64,000 bases of DNA from Lacinutrix sp. MedPE-SW. Its GTDB lineage: Bacteria > Bacteroidota > Bacteroidia > Flavobacteriales > Flavobacteriaceae. The stretch covers positions 124,001-188,000 of the forward strand of contig NZ_MPCX01000004.1 of NCBI RefSeq assembly GCF_001874145.1, read 5' to 3'. The notes under the pieces were generated by a model. That model saw nothing but the letters and a program-made list of their open reading frames with translations. It made no database searches and was not told the origin of the DNA. The position numbers and the translations under genes are program-made. How positions within the stretch are numbered: the stretch's first letter is position 1; every line of letters starts with the position of its first letter. Positions 1 to 7,862 of this stretch are shown here, piece after piece.

Positions 1-25
1 GGGAGTTTTAGGTGGGCATTTTTTT

Positions 26-265
26 ATGGGTACTGTAAAGCCTTTATTTTGCTGTAACTGGTGGTTACCCGTTTTACTTTTAATTATAATTTGTGTTGTA
101 TTAATATTACTTAAAAAAAAAATTAAACCTAAACCTTACCTACAAGCATTTCTATTAATTTCTGGTTTATTATATGGGCATATTATTTGGTCTCAACGTC
201 ATGAAGCTACTATTTTTCAAGATGGTGAATGTTTAAACACTAATATTTTTTGTAGCAATGAGTAA
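26..265 (+). CDS. Unrecognised small membrane protein, possibly cut by the window edge
   Basis: I do not recognise this protein. The 79-residue reading has two hydrophobic segments (about residues 13-29 and 38-55) separated by a basic linker (KKKIKPKP), so it probably spans the inner membrane twice, followed by a polar tail with two cysteines. The reading frame stays open from the ATG at 26 back to base 2, so the true start may lie outside the window and the protein may be longer. Its last eight bases overlap the next gene, which suggests translational coupling and a shared transcript with the three genes downstream. Confidence 0.6.
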   Translation: MGTVKPLFCCNWWLPVLLLIIICVVLILLKKKIKPKPYLQAFLLISGLLYGHIIWSQRHEATIFQDGECLNTNIFCSNE

Positions 266-677
266 GTTTATTTCATTTATAAATAATGACACCGTTATTA
301 AATGGTTAGAGTATTTTTTAATTGCTCTTTTTGTAATACTTATAATCTGGGATTTTTATTTAGCCTTAGATGATTTAAACGATAATACTATTAGTAAGGT
401 AATACAAAACAATGTAGACAGTGGCTTGTTTATACTCATTTATTTTTGGGGAGCAATATGTGCAAATATATTTTTTCCTGTTCGCCATAAACCACGAATA
501 AATCCAACAGTTGGAACTGCCATATTATATATTGTAGCTATTTTAATTTGGATTGTTGATGCTGGAAAAAAGGTAGACGATATTGTTACTGTAGACTTAT
601 ATAAAAATCTTCTTGGTATGGCTTTTGGCTTTATTATAGGTTTTATTTTTTGGAGACAAAGACAACTTTTACAATAG
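258..677 (+). CDS. Unrecognised four-helix membrane protein
   Basis: A 139-residue protein with about four predicted membrane segments (roughly residues 18-38, 54-72, 86-104 and 117-132) and short polar loops, including an acidic one (LALDDLNDN) after the first helix. No enzymatic motif is visible. The ATG at 258 overlaps the end of the preceding membrane protein by 8 bases, and a lipoprotein gene follows after 44 bases. The two membrane proteins may form a complex, but that is inferred only from their arrangement. Confidence 0.7.
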   Translation: MSKFISFINNDTVIKWLEYFLIALFVILIIWDFYLALDDLNDNTISKVIQNNVDSGLFILIYFWGAICANIFFPVRHKPRINPTVGTAILYIVAILIWIVDAGKKVDDIVTVDLYKNLLGMAFGFIIGFIFWRQRQLLQ

Positions 678-721
678 TTTAATCTAAAAATTATAAAATA
701 TTTAAATGAAACTATAATATT

Positions 722-1225
722 ATGAAATTGCAAAAAACCTTTTCACAAAAGCTTATTCTTATTACCTTAAGCTTATGCTTGCTATCAAGTTGTCGTGCAG
801 CATTAGCTCCAGAATATGATAAAGCGATTGTCCAGAATTTAACCGAAACCACAAGCAAAACTTTACAATTTTTAGCATCTGTTTCTATTGGTACTAATGC
901 CGAAACATTTAGCTCACGCGAAAACAAATACAACGAACTCATTGGCGAGTTTGAAATGCTAAAACTTTTAGCAAGAGCACGACCTTTGCCTAAAAATAAT
1001 GTTACTCAAAAAATAAATAAAATATTAGCTTCTAAAAACGGACCAACAAATACAGACGATTATCCAAGTGCTTTTGCTTTTAATCGCATTGTACAAAACC
1101 TAAATAAAATGAAAGCTACAGACAAAAAAACAGGACTTAACACTACAGTTGTTCAAGCTTTTAAAGGAGAAATAGTTATTTTTTTAGATCAAGCCGTTAC
1201 TTACGAAAGTTTTTTAAAACGTTAA
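722..1225 (+). CDS. Unrecognised lipoprotein
   Basis: The N-terminus is a clear lipoprotein signal: basic start MKLQKTFSQK, a hydrophobic stretch, then the lipobox LLSSC with Cys24 as the predicted lipidated residue. The 167-residue mature part is mostly helical in character and lacks a motif I recognise. It sits between a membrane-protein pair upstream and a 106-residue helical protein four bases downstream, so it probably belongs to one four-gene operon. Function unknown. Confidence 0.75.
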   Translation: MKLQKTFSQKLILITLSLCLLSSCRAALAPEYDKAIVQNLTETTSKTLQFLASVSIGTNAETFSSRENKYNELIGEFEMLKLLARARPLPKNNVTQKINKILASKNGPTNTDDYPSAFAFNRIVQNLNKMKATDKKTGLNTTVVQAFKGEIVIFLDQAVTYESFLKR

Positions 1226-1229
1226 TACC

Positions 1230-1550
1230 ATGAATGCAACAACAGCAAATTTAATAGACGAGATTAAAAAAATTGTATCTGCAATAATAGAAAAAGATAT
1301 TACTACTGTTAGTGGTTTTAGTGAACGCCAATTAGAAGCCATTTCTAAACAAACACTTATTATTAAAGGCGGCATTGCTACAGGAGATATTGATGACGAT
1401 TTAATAGATTTTTTTCTTGAAGGTCTTCATGCTATGACTACCAATTTTGTAAATACTCTTAAAGGCATTTTAAAGGTTGTTCTAGAAAAAGTATGGAATG
1501 CTGTAATTAGTGTTTTATATCAAGCTATTGGTATTTTAGGTTTCAATTAA
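1230..1550 (+). CDS. Unrecognised small helical protein with amphipathic C-terminus
   Basis: A 106-residue protein without a signal peptide. The N-terminal two thirds read as charged helices, while the C-terminal 35 residues (from about FVNTLKGILKVVLEK on) are strongly amphipathic to hydrophobic and could sit on or in a membrane. It starts four bases after the lipoprotein gene. The stop is three bases from the convergent TonB-receptor stop and I see no terminator hairpin between them. I do not recognise the family. Confidence 0.65.
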   Translation: MNATTANLIDEIKKIVSAIIEKDITTVSGFSERQLEAISKQTLIIKGGIATGDIDDDLIDFFLEGLHAMTTNFVNTLKGILKVVLEKVWNAVISVLYQAIGILGFN

Positions 1551-1553
1551 TTT

Positions 1554-3707
1554 TTATAAATCATTTAATTGGTTGTCTGTTCCGTTGTCACTTATAGTCC
1601 AAAAGAAACCTACAAAAAAGAATTGATCTGCAGCTGGACGTAATGTTTGTCTTGCAAAATTATTATTTACATCTGGTGTGTTTGCATATTGATAACCATT
1701 AATGTTTTTAAAGCCTAATACATTATTTACAGAAAAATATAATATTTTTTGCTGACTTAATAAATACGCCCAATTTAAACTTAAGCTGTTATAACTTTTT
1801 GTTTTTTGATTTAAAAAACCACCTTGATTTGGGTTAGTATATGTTCTACCAGATGCAAATGCATAACTTAATCCTACTTGACTTTTCCACTTGTTAATCC
1901 AATATTTACCAACTATACTTACGTTGTGTTTATTTGCAAAATTAGGTTGTGCAGCTACTGGATAATTACGGTAATCACGCTTAGTATCTAAAAAAGAATA
2001 ACTTACCCAATAGTCTATATTTTTTATGCTTTTATTATCACGATAAAAGAAATCTAAACCTTTTGCAAAACCACTTCCGTTACTATTGTAATTAGCTTCA
2101 AAACTTGTAAAATCACTATCGTACTTTACTAAATTATCATATTGTTTATAATACGTTTCTGCACGAAATATACGACCATCGCTATTGTATTGGTAGTTTA
2201 ATATAAAATGTTGGGCTTTTTCGGCTTTAAGATTTTGGTTAAACTTTAAAATAGTACTGTTTGGATTTTGGTAAAAATCACCATAGGCAAAAGATACTTG
2301 ACTTCTTGCTCCTGTTTTATAGGCTAACGATGCTCTTGGCGAAAGAGTTGTTTCTTTAAATAACTCGCTATATTCTACACGAAAACCTGCTTTTAAAGCC
2401 ACTTTTTTAGAGAATATTACATCTGCTTCTGTAAATGCAGCGCTTATATTATTTTTATATCCATAATCTATAGGTGAAACAAAATTATCCTGGTATGCTT
2501 CATTAAAATTGGTATTAAAATATTCGGCACCAAAATTAAGTTTAAAACGGTTACTAAAGCTTTTTCTAAACTTTAGTTTTGCATGTATAGAATTTTCTGT
2601 ATCGTCTATATCACTTTGCTCTATATTAATATTATTTTTTGCATGCGTATAACTTACTCCTGTTTCTAATCGCCACTTGTTTTTAAGCTTTGCTTTATAC
2701 GAGCCGTTAAAATATAAATTGCTATTGTTTAGTTTAAAATTTACACCGTTTTGAAAATTAATATCCTCTTGTGTTAATTGAAAGTTAGACGTATCAAAAG
2801 CGGTATAAAGCTTTAATAATCCGTTGTTTGTTTTTTGTCTAAAAACGGCTTCTCCACTAGCGTTTTCATAAGGTTTTTGCCAATTATTACGATCTGGAAA
2901 AAGTGCTGTATACGGTGCTAAATTTATATAGCTTGCATTTATACTTAAAGAACTTTTATCCCATTTTTGTGTATTACCTAAACCTGCTCCAACGCTCATA
3001 ACTCTAATTTCGGTTTTGTTTTGATCTGGTTCTTGAAAGGTGTTTAATAGTAAAACGCTAGATAATGCTTGACCATACTCGGCACTATAACCACCTGTAG
3101 AAAATGTAATACCATCAAATAAAAATGGCGAATAACGACCACGTGTTGGTATATTATTGGTTGTTGGTGTATACGGTGTAAATACACGAATACCGTCTAT
3201 AAAAATTTGTGTTTCGTTTGCTTCTCCTCCACGAACAAAAAGCCTACCATCTTCGGCAACTGTTGTTGTTCCTGGCAATGTTTGCAATGCACCAACAAAA
3301 TCGCCTAAAGCGCTTGCTGTTGTAACCACATCCATAGATGTTAATGCGGAAACTTTACTGTTGTCACCGGCAGAAAATGTTCCGGCAGATAAAACTACGG
3401 TTTCTAAGGCGTTAATATCGTCTCGTAATTGTATTTTTAAGTTTTGTAATGTACTTACAGCGCTTGCCATTTGAAAAGTTTCGTAACCTACATAAGAGAT
3501 TACCAGAATTTGTGTACCTGTTTCGGTAGTTGTAAAATTAAAAGTTCCGTCTTGTAAGGTTGTAGTACCATCGTACGTTCCTTCTAGGTATATATTTGCT
3601 CCTACAATTGGTTCATTTTTTTTATTGGTTACTGTTCCTGTAATTTGTGTTTGTGCTATACTTGCATAGCTTATTAAACTTAGTAGTAATGGTAAAATAC
3701 ATTTCAT
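1554..3707 (-). CDS. TonB-dependent receptor with CarboxypepD-like N-terminal domain
   Basis: An outer-membrane active-transport receptor. From the ATG at 3707 the protein begins with a signal peptide (MKCILPLLLSLISYASIAQ), then a carboxypeptidase-regulatory-like beta domain (about residues 20-100), a plug domain (about 110-215, containing RLFVRGGEANETQIFIDGIR), and a long beta-barrel to the C-terminus. The ATG at 3734 would add nine residues before the signal peptide, so 3707 is preferred. The ligand cannot be read from sequence. No SusD partner or TonB/ExbBD gene is adjacent, so a peptide, metal chelate or small-molecule substrate is as likely as a glycan. Confidence 0.92.
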   Translation of the reverse strand: MKCILPLLLSLISYASIAQTQITGTVTNKKNEPIVGANIYLEGTYDGTTTLQDGTFNFTTTETGTQILVISYVGYETFQMASAVSTLQNLKIQLRDDINALETVVLSAGTFSAGDNSKVSALTSMDVVTTASALGDFVGALQTLPGTTTVAEDGRLFVRGGEANETQIFIDGIRVFTPYTPTTNNIPTRGRYSPFLFDGITFSTGGYSAEYGQALSSVLLLNTFQEPDQNKTEIRVMSVGAGLGNTQKWDKSSLSINASYINLAPYTALFPDRNNWQKPYENASGEAVFRQKTNNGLLKLYTAFDTSNFQLTQEDINFQNGVNFKLNNSNLYFNGSYKAKLKNKWRLETGVSYTHAKNNINIEQSDIDDTENSIHAKLKFRKSFSNRFKLNFGAEYFNTNFNEAYQDNFVSPIDYGYKNNISAAFTEADVIFSKKVALKAGFRVEYSELFKETTLSPRASLAYKTGARSQVSFAYGDFYQNPNSTILKFNQNLKAEKAQHFILNYQYNSDGRIFRAETYYKQYDNLVKYDSDFTSFEANYNSNGSGFAKGLDFFYRDNKSIKNIDYWVSYSFLDTKRDYRNYPVAAQPNFANKHNVSIVGKYWINKWKSQVGLSYAFASGRTYTNPNQGGFLNQKTKSYNSLSLNWAYLLSQQKILYFSVNNVLGFKNINGYQYANTPDVNNNFARQTLRPAADQFFFVGFFWTISDNGTDNQLNDL

Positions 3708-3836
3708 GATTGTTCGTTTTAATTGATGAGGCAAATATGCAATCGTACTTTAGTTTTTTAAATTGATTATTACCGAGTTGTAGTATTTAAATGATGAAAT
3801 GTATTTATTTACTTTTTTAATAAGCTTTTTAATACT

Positions 3837-3909
3837 GCGTTAGGGATTGAAGCATTGTTGGAGCTCATCTCTGATAGCGACTGCAAAAAGCCCGACCTTT
3901 AGGTAACGC
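3837..3909. repeat. Structured intergenic element with GCGTTA/TAACGC closing stem
   Basis: Seen in the sequence: GCGTTA (3837-3842) is the reverse complement of TAACGC (3904-3909). Just inside, GGG (3843-3845) can pair with CCC (3891-3893), and CCTTTAGG (3896-3903) is itself a small palindrome. The element is markedly richer in G and C than its flanks and lies in the 285-base gap between the TonB receptor start and the sigma-factor gene. From memory, similar GGGATTGAAG-to-CCGACC elements recur between genes in Flavobacteriaceae. I see no second copy in this window. Confidence 0.5.
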
Positions 3910-3992
3910 CCAAATAAAAAATAAAATTATTTTAAGTTTATTGTAACATATCTAAATTTAATACTACTTATATATTAACCTAACCAACAACA

Positions 3993-4487
3993 TTGAATAA
4001 AGAACTTGAACATAGTTTTGTAGAATTGCTTGAGAAGCACCAGAATATTGTGCACAAGGTATGCCGTTTGTATACTAATAATTATGATGCACATAATGAT
4101 TTGTTTCAAGAGATTACCATACAGTTATGGCGAGCGTATCCAAAATTTCGTGGTGACTCGAAGTTTAGTACTTGGATGTATCGTGTTGGGTTAAATACCG
4201 CTATTACACTTTACAGAAAGTCTAAACGAAGTATTAAAACAACAGAATTTGATACTGTACAGTTTAAAATTAAAGCTGAAGATTATGATGATACTGAGGA
4301 GCAACAACTTAAACTATTGTATCAAGCCGTACACCAATTAAACGATATTGAAAAAGCGCTTGTTTTCTTGTATTTAGAAGATAAGAATTATAAAGAAATT
4401 AGTGAAACAATGGGTATTACCGAGGTTAATGCACGTGTGAAAATGAATAGAGTGAAAACCAAATTAAGAACCATATTAAATCCGTAA
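3993..4487 (+). CDS. RNA polymerase sigma-70 factor, ECF type
   Basis: A 164-residue ECF-type sigma factor. Region 2 is recognisable at about residues 36-70 (DLFQEITIQLWR, then FSTWMYRVGLNTAI), and region 4 is a helix-turn-helix at about 110-160 (YKEISETMGITEVNARVKM). The start is a TTG at 3993; there is no in-frame ATG nearby upstream, and the N-terminus MNKELEHSFVELL fits the family. Two membrane proteins follow closely (4-base gap, then a 1-base overlap). The first may restrain this sigma factor, although it has no recognisable anti-sigma zinc motif. Confidence 0.92.
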   Translation: MNKELEHSFVELLEKHQNIVHKVCRLYTNNYDAHNDLFQEITIQLWRAYPKFRGDSKFSTWMYRVGLNTAITLYRKSKRSIKTTEFDTVQFKIKAEDYDDTEEQQLKLLYQAVHQLNDIEKALVFLYLEDKNYKEISETMGITEVNARVKMNRVKTKLRTILNP

Positions 4488-4491
4488 ACCT

Positions 4492-5127
4492 ATGGATGAA
4501 TTAGATTTATTAAAAAAACACTGGCAAAGTGATGGTGTTGAAGACAAACACATAACTACAAAGGATATTTATCCTATGCTGCTAAAAAAATCGTCTTCTA
4601 TTGTAAAGACTCTATTTTATATTAGTATTGCAGAATTAATATTTTGGATATTGGTAAACACTTTACCTCTATTTTTTAGTGATAGCTATAACCAAAAACT
4701 AAATGAAATGTATGGCGATGGCATTGTAATGCCTATTCTAGCTTTTTTAAGTTATGCTGTTATTTTAGTTTTTGTGTATTTACTTTTTAAATCTTACAAA
4801 GGTATCTCTGTTACAGATAGTGCAAAAAAATTAATGGAGAATATACTTAAAACCCGAAAGGTGATTAAGTACTATGTAATTTATAATTTAATTATGGCAT
4901 TTTTATCTATGTTAGTTGGCTTTTATTATGCCTTTAAAAATGACCCAAATATTAAAACTGTTTTTCAAGATGCCGAAAGTGGTACTTTTATAGTAACTGC
5001 AATAGTATTAATACTTTTTACAGGATTATTTGTACTTGTTATTTGGTTGTTTTACAGATTAATTTACGGTATACTTTTAAGACGTTTAAATAGAAATTAC
5101 AAGGAGTTAAAAAAACTTGAAGTATAA
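4492..5127 (+). CDS. Membrane protein downstream of ECF sigma factor (possible anti-sigma)
   Basis: A 211-residue protein with a soluble N-terminus of about 35 residues (MDELDLLKKHWQSD) and four membrane segments (about 37-58, 75-98, 125-146 and 165-190). It starts four bases after the sigma-factor stop. In Bacteroidota such proteins commonly follow ECF sigma genes and are often mislabelled as a beta-carotene monooxygenase. The cytoplasmic tail plus membrane anchor fits an anti-sigma role, but there is no HxxxCxxC motif, so that is inference. It overlaps the next gene by one base (TAATG). Confidence 0.75.
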   Translation: MDELDLLKKHWQSDGVEDKHITTKDIYPMLLKKSSSIVKTLFYISIAELIFWILVNTLPLFFSDSYNQKLNEMYGDGIVMPILAFLSYAVILVFVYLLFKSYKGISVTDSAKKLMENILKTRKVIKYYVIYNLIMAFLSMLVGFYYAFKNDPNIKTVFQDAESGTFIVTAIVLILFTGLFVLVIWLFYRLIYGILLRRLNRNYKELKKLEV

Positions 5128-5582
5128 TGGTTTTAGAAAATTACATAGCTTATTTTAAGGATTTAAAAACTGAAAGCATTAATAAAAAAGAACTTAATAT
5201 TTATAATGCTTATATAAACCTTTTTACAGATTTAAAACTTAGAATTTTAAGTACTGAAGATTTAGCTTTAATTGAAAATAAAATAGAATTATTAGATCTT
5301 GCAGATACTACATCCAGAAAAGATTTAAACAAAAAATTACAGAAACTGCTTAAGTTTTTAGAAACTAATTTTGGGTTAATACCAGAAAAGCATTACGAAA
5401 CTAGCTATATGGGTATTGGCATGTGCTTTGGCATGCTTGCTAATTTGGTTTTTGGTATAGTAAGCCTAGTTATTGGCTTAGTTATAGGAATGTGTATTGG
5501 TTTGTTTATAGGTTCTCAAAAGGATAAAAAAGCAAAAGAAGATGGCCTTGTTTTAGATTACAAATCACCTTATTCTTTTTAA
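5127..5582 (+). CDS. Unrecognised protein with glycine-rich C-terminal membrane segment
   Basis: A 151-residue protein. Residues 1-90 are charged and helical, possibly a coiled coil. They are followed by a glycine-spaced hydrophobic stretch (about residues 96-128, with repeated GMCxG and GLVIG patterns) that could form one or two tightly packed membrane helices, then a basic tail. The ATG at 5127 shares its A with the upstream stop, so the two are likely translated together. It probably works with the sigma factor and membrane protein before it. The stop lies three bases from the convergent acyltransferase gene. Confidence 0.65.
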   Translation: MVLENYIAYFKDLKTESINKKELNIYNAYINLFTDLKLRILSTEDLALIENKIELLDLADTTSRKDLNKKLQKLLKFLETNFGLIPEKHYETSYMGIGMCFGMLANLVFGIVSLVIGLVIGMCIGLFIGSQKDKKAKEDGLVLDYKSPYSF

Positions 5583-5585
5583 GGT

Positions 5586-6392
5586 TTAACTATCTATCCA
5601 CTCACGTTGTTTATTTAACTCTTCCCTAGCTTCTAATTCTTCTTGAGGTATTACTTTTAAAAATGAAGGATGTTGCTCTATTGCATATTCTATTTTTTCA
5701 ACTATTTCTGCAATACTTTCATTTTCGTAATCAATTTTTAATGGTTCTTTAATTTCAAAAGTTTGATATACGTTTTTCTTTTTAATACGTAATCCTTTTT
5801 TATCAAAACTACGTCTAAAACCATCTATTACTATTGGTACAACTACTGGTTTGTAACGTTTTATAATGTGTGCTGTTCCTTTTCTAATTGGCTTAAACGG
5901 TGTTGTTGTTCCTTGAGGAAAGGTAATTACCCAACCGTCTTGTAAGGCAGTGTTAATTGCCGATATATCACTCATTTTAACTTGCCTGTTTACATCTTTA
6001 CCTTCGCTTCTCCATGTACGTTCTATACTTATAGATCCTGTATATGCAAATATTTTAGGCAGTAAACCAGATTTCATTGTTTCTTTTGCTGCAACGTAAT
6101 ACATGTTTAATTTAGGGTTCCATAAATAACCTACGTTTTTTATGGAGTCTTCTCTGTTACTTAAACTTGCATTAAATACATGAAACATAGATATTACATC
6201 GGCAAAATAAGTTTGGTGATTGGATATAAATAATACGTTTGTATCTGGTAAGTCTTTTATAATTTCAGAGCCTTCAATTTGTAGTTCGTTAAAGCCTCTA
6301 AAACGTCTGTGCGATAACACACCAAGAATTCTAATTAGCCATTTCTTAACCCACAATATATGTCCGAAAGGATTTTTTTTGAATAATCCCAT
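5586..6392 (-). CDS. Lysophospholipid acyltransferase family protein (PlsC-like)
   Basis: A membrane-associated glycerolipid acyltransferase that probably transfers an acyl chain to a lysophospholipid or related acceptor. The catalytic block is NHQTYFAD (about residues 58-65). Here five residues separate His and Asp, whereas the textbook motif has four. The acceptor-binding block reads FPQGTTTPF in place of FPEGTRS. Length (268 residues) and the basic N-terminus fit the family. The deviations may mark a Bacteroidota subfamily rather than loss of activity. Exact substrate unknown. Confidence 0.85.
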   Translation of the reverse strand: MGLFKKNPFGHILWVKKWLIRILGVLSHRRFRGFNELQIEGSEIIKDLPDTNVLFISNHQTYFADVISMFHVFNASLSNREDSIKNVGYLWNPKLNMYYVAAKETMKSGLLPKIFAYTGSISIERTWRSEGKDVNRQVKMSDISAINTALQDGWVITFPQGTTTPFKPIRKGTAHIIKRYKPVVVPIVIDGFRRSFDKKGLRIKKKNVYQTFEIKEPLKIDYENESIAEIVEKIEYAIEQHPSFLKVIPQEELEAREELNKQREWIDS

Positions 6393-6417
6393 AATAATTT
6401 CACTGTTTTACGATTAG

Positions 6418-6425
6418 CAAAGGTA
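6418..6425 (-). promoter_or_regulatory. -7 box TACCTTTG for the acyltransferase gene
   Basis: On the minus strand the sequence reads TACCTTTG, a perfect match to the Bacteroidota -7 consensus TAnnTTTG, 26 bases before the acyltransferase ATG. No TTG is seen at the usual 19-21 base spacing; the nearest is 24 bases upstream. Confidence 0.5.
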
Positions 6426-6436
6426 CAGAATCATAA

Positions 6437-7078
6437 CTATTTTATAGCGCAATTTAACAAGTCTTTCACTTCACTAAGCATCATTGCTGTTGCTCCCCAA
6501 ACAAGATGCGAATTTAAATTATAAGCTGGAACATTGACTTTTAGACCATTATAAGTAGTTACTTCTTTTTCGGTAATATTATTTTCATCTAAAAAATGAG
6601 TGAGTTTTACCTCTAATAAATCTTCTACCTCTGTATCCTGTTTTGTAAAAATAGGTGTGTTTTTAACTATACCTATATAAGGTTGCACATGAAAATTACT
6701 TGGTGGTATATACACTTCTGTTAGTTTTTTTAAAACAGTAATACTACTAGCATCTACTCCTATTTCTTCTTCGGTTTCTCTTAAAGCAGCTTCTTTTGTA
6801 GTTTCATTTGCTTCTAATTTACCACCTGGAAAACCTACCTGTGCAGAATGTACACCTTTATACGTTTTTCTAAGTATTAGCATTAACTCTGTTTCGTTAT
6901 CAAGATTAGGGTAAAATAAAGCCATAACTGCACTTTTTCGCGCGCGTTTTATTTTTTCGGCTTGTAGTTTTATTAATGCTTCACGAAATGGAGGAGACAT
7001 TTTAAATTGAGAATCTTGACCTGGAAGCGGTAAATTTTCTATTTTTACAATGGATTCTTTAAACTTATTAAAATTCAT
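6437..7078 (-). CDS. Nudix hydrolase, coenzyme A pyrophosphatase type
   Basis: A 213-residue Nudix enzyme. The Nudix box is complete: GGKLEANE, then ALRETEEEIG, matching Gx5Ex7REx2EExG. It is preceded by LILRKTYKGVHSAQVGFPGG, which resembles the CoA-pyrophosphatase signature LLxxRxxHxGxVxFPGG, so the likely reaction is cleavage of CoA or CoA esters to 4'-phosphopantetheine and 3',5'-ADP. The start codon at 7078 is only two bases from the divergent start of the cyclophilin gene, so its promoter must lie inside that gene. Confidence 0.9.
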   Translation of the reverse strand: MNFNKFKESIVKIENLPLPGQDSQFKMSPPFREALIKLQAEKIKRARKSAVMALFYPNLDNETELMLILRKTYKGVHSAQVGFPGGKLEANETTKEAALRETEEEIGVDASSITVLKKLTEVYIPPSNFHVQPYIGIVKNTPIFTKQDTEVEDLLEVKLTHFLDENNITEKEVTTYNGLKVNVPAYNLNSHLVWGATAMMLSEVKDLLNCAIK

Positions 7079-7080
7079 TT

Positions 7081-7794
7081 ATGCGCTTACTTATTGTATT
7101 GTTTATTTCTTTAACATTTTTCAATTGTGAAGATAAACAAACTAAACAAAAAACAACACTACCAAAACAAACCAAACAAAAAGAAGAAAAACCTGAAGCT
7201 AAAGAAATAGCTATAGATAGTAGTAAATTATCTCTTGAAGAACGCTTTTTACCTTTAAACGACGATAATGCTATGGATTTCTTTTTGGAGTATGAAAAGG
7301 AAAACCAAGAAAACAAAGTGAGATTAGTAACAGACAAAGGTAATATTGATATTTTATTATTTGACACTGTAAAATTCCACCGTGCAAATTTTATTTTTTT
7401 AGTAAAAAATAAAGTGTTTGATGGTACACAGTTTCATCGTGTAGTTAAAAATTTTGTGATACAAGGAGGAAATTCAGACAACCGAAAAGTACTTAAAAAG
7501 AGACGAAAAATAGGACGATATCTACTTCCGCCAGATACTAAACGTGGTTTTAAACACCATCGCGGTATTATTTCTGTACCAAGTAGTGATATTGAAAATG
7601 CTTATAAATTAGCATCACCTTTCGAGTTTTTTATCACCCAAACAAACCAATACCATCTAGATGGTAAATACACTGCTTTTGGGCGTGTAATTAACGGTAT
7701 GGATGTGGTAGACAAAATTGCTAATGTAGAGGTCGATGGTGGCGATTGGCCAGTGCATAACGTCTACATACAAACAGTAGAAATTTTAAATTAA
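7081..7794 (+). CDS. Cyclophilin-type peptidyl-prolyl isomerase, lipoprotein
   Basis: A peptidyl-prolyl cis-trans isomerase predicted to act in the periplasm. The N-terminus is a short lipoprotein signal with Cys16 in LTFFNC, followed by a Lys/Gln-rich linker of about 35 residues. The cyclophilin fold begins near residue 78 (VRLVTDKGNIDILLF) and contains the substrate-site block FDGTQFHRVVKNFVIQGG, with the active-site Arg in FHRV. It starts head to head with the Nudix gene, leaving no room for a promoter between them. Confidence 0.9.
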   Translation: MRLLIVLFISLTFFNCEDKQTKQKTTLPKQTKQKEEKPEAKEIAIDSSKLSLEERFLPLNDDNAMDFFLEYEKENQENKVRLVTDKGNIDILLFDTVKFHRANFIFLVKNKVFDGTQFHRVVKNFVIQGGNSDNRKVLKKRRKIGRYLLPPDTKRGFKHHRGIISVPSSDIENAYKLASPFEFFITQTNQYHLDGKYTAFGRVINGMDVVDKIANVEVDGGDWPVHNVYIQTVEILN

Positions 7795-7862
7795 AGCGCT
7801 TAAATTAATATTTAAAATGCTAAAAATTTTATATCTTAAATCCTTCAAACAAAACCAATACC

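Noticed and set aside
440..733. Minus-strand open frame under the second membrane-protein gene
   Set aside because: It runs antisense to a well-supported gene, has no recognisable domain, and its codon pattern is that of a shadow frame.
3135..3150. CACGTG as a possible ParB (parS) site, also at 4431-4438
   Set aside because: The flanking bases do not form the 16-base palindrome expected of parS, and the positions are far from parAB.
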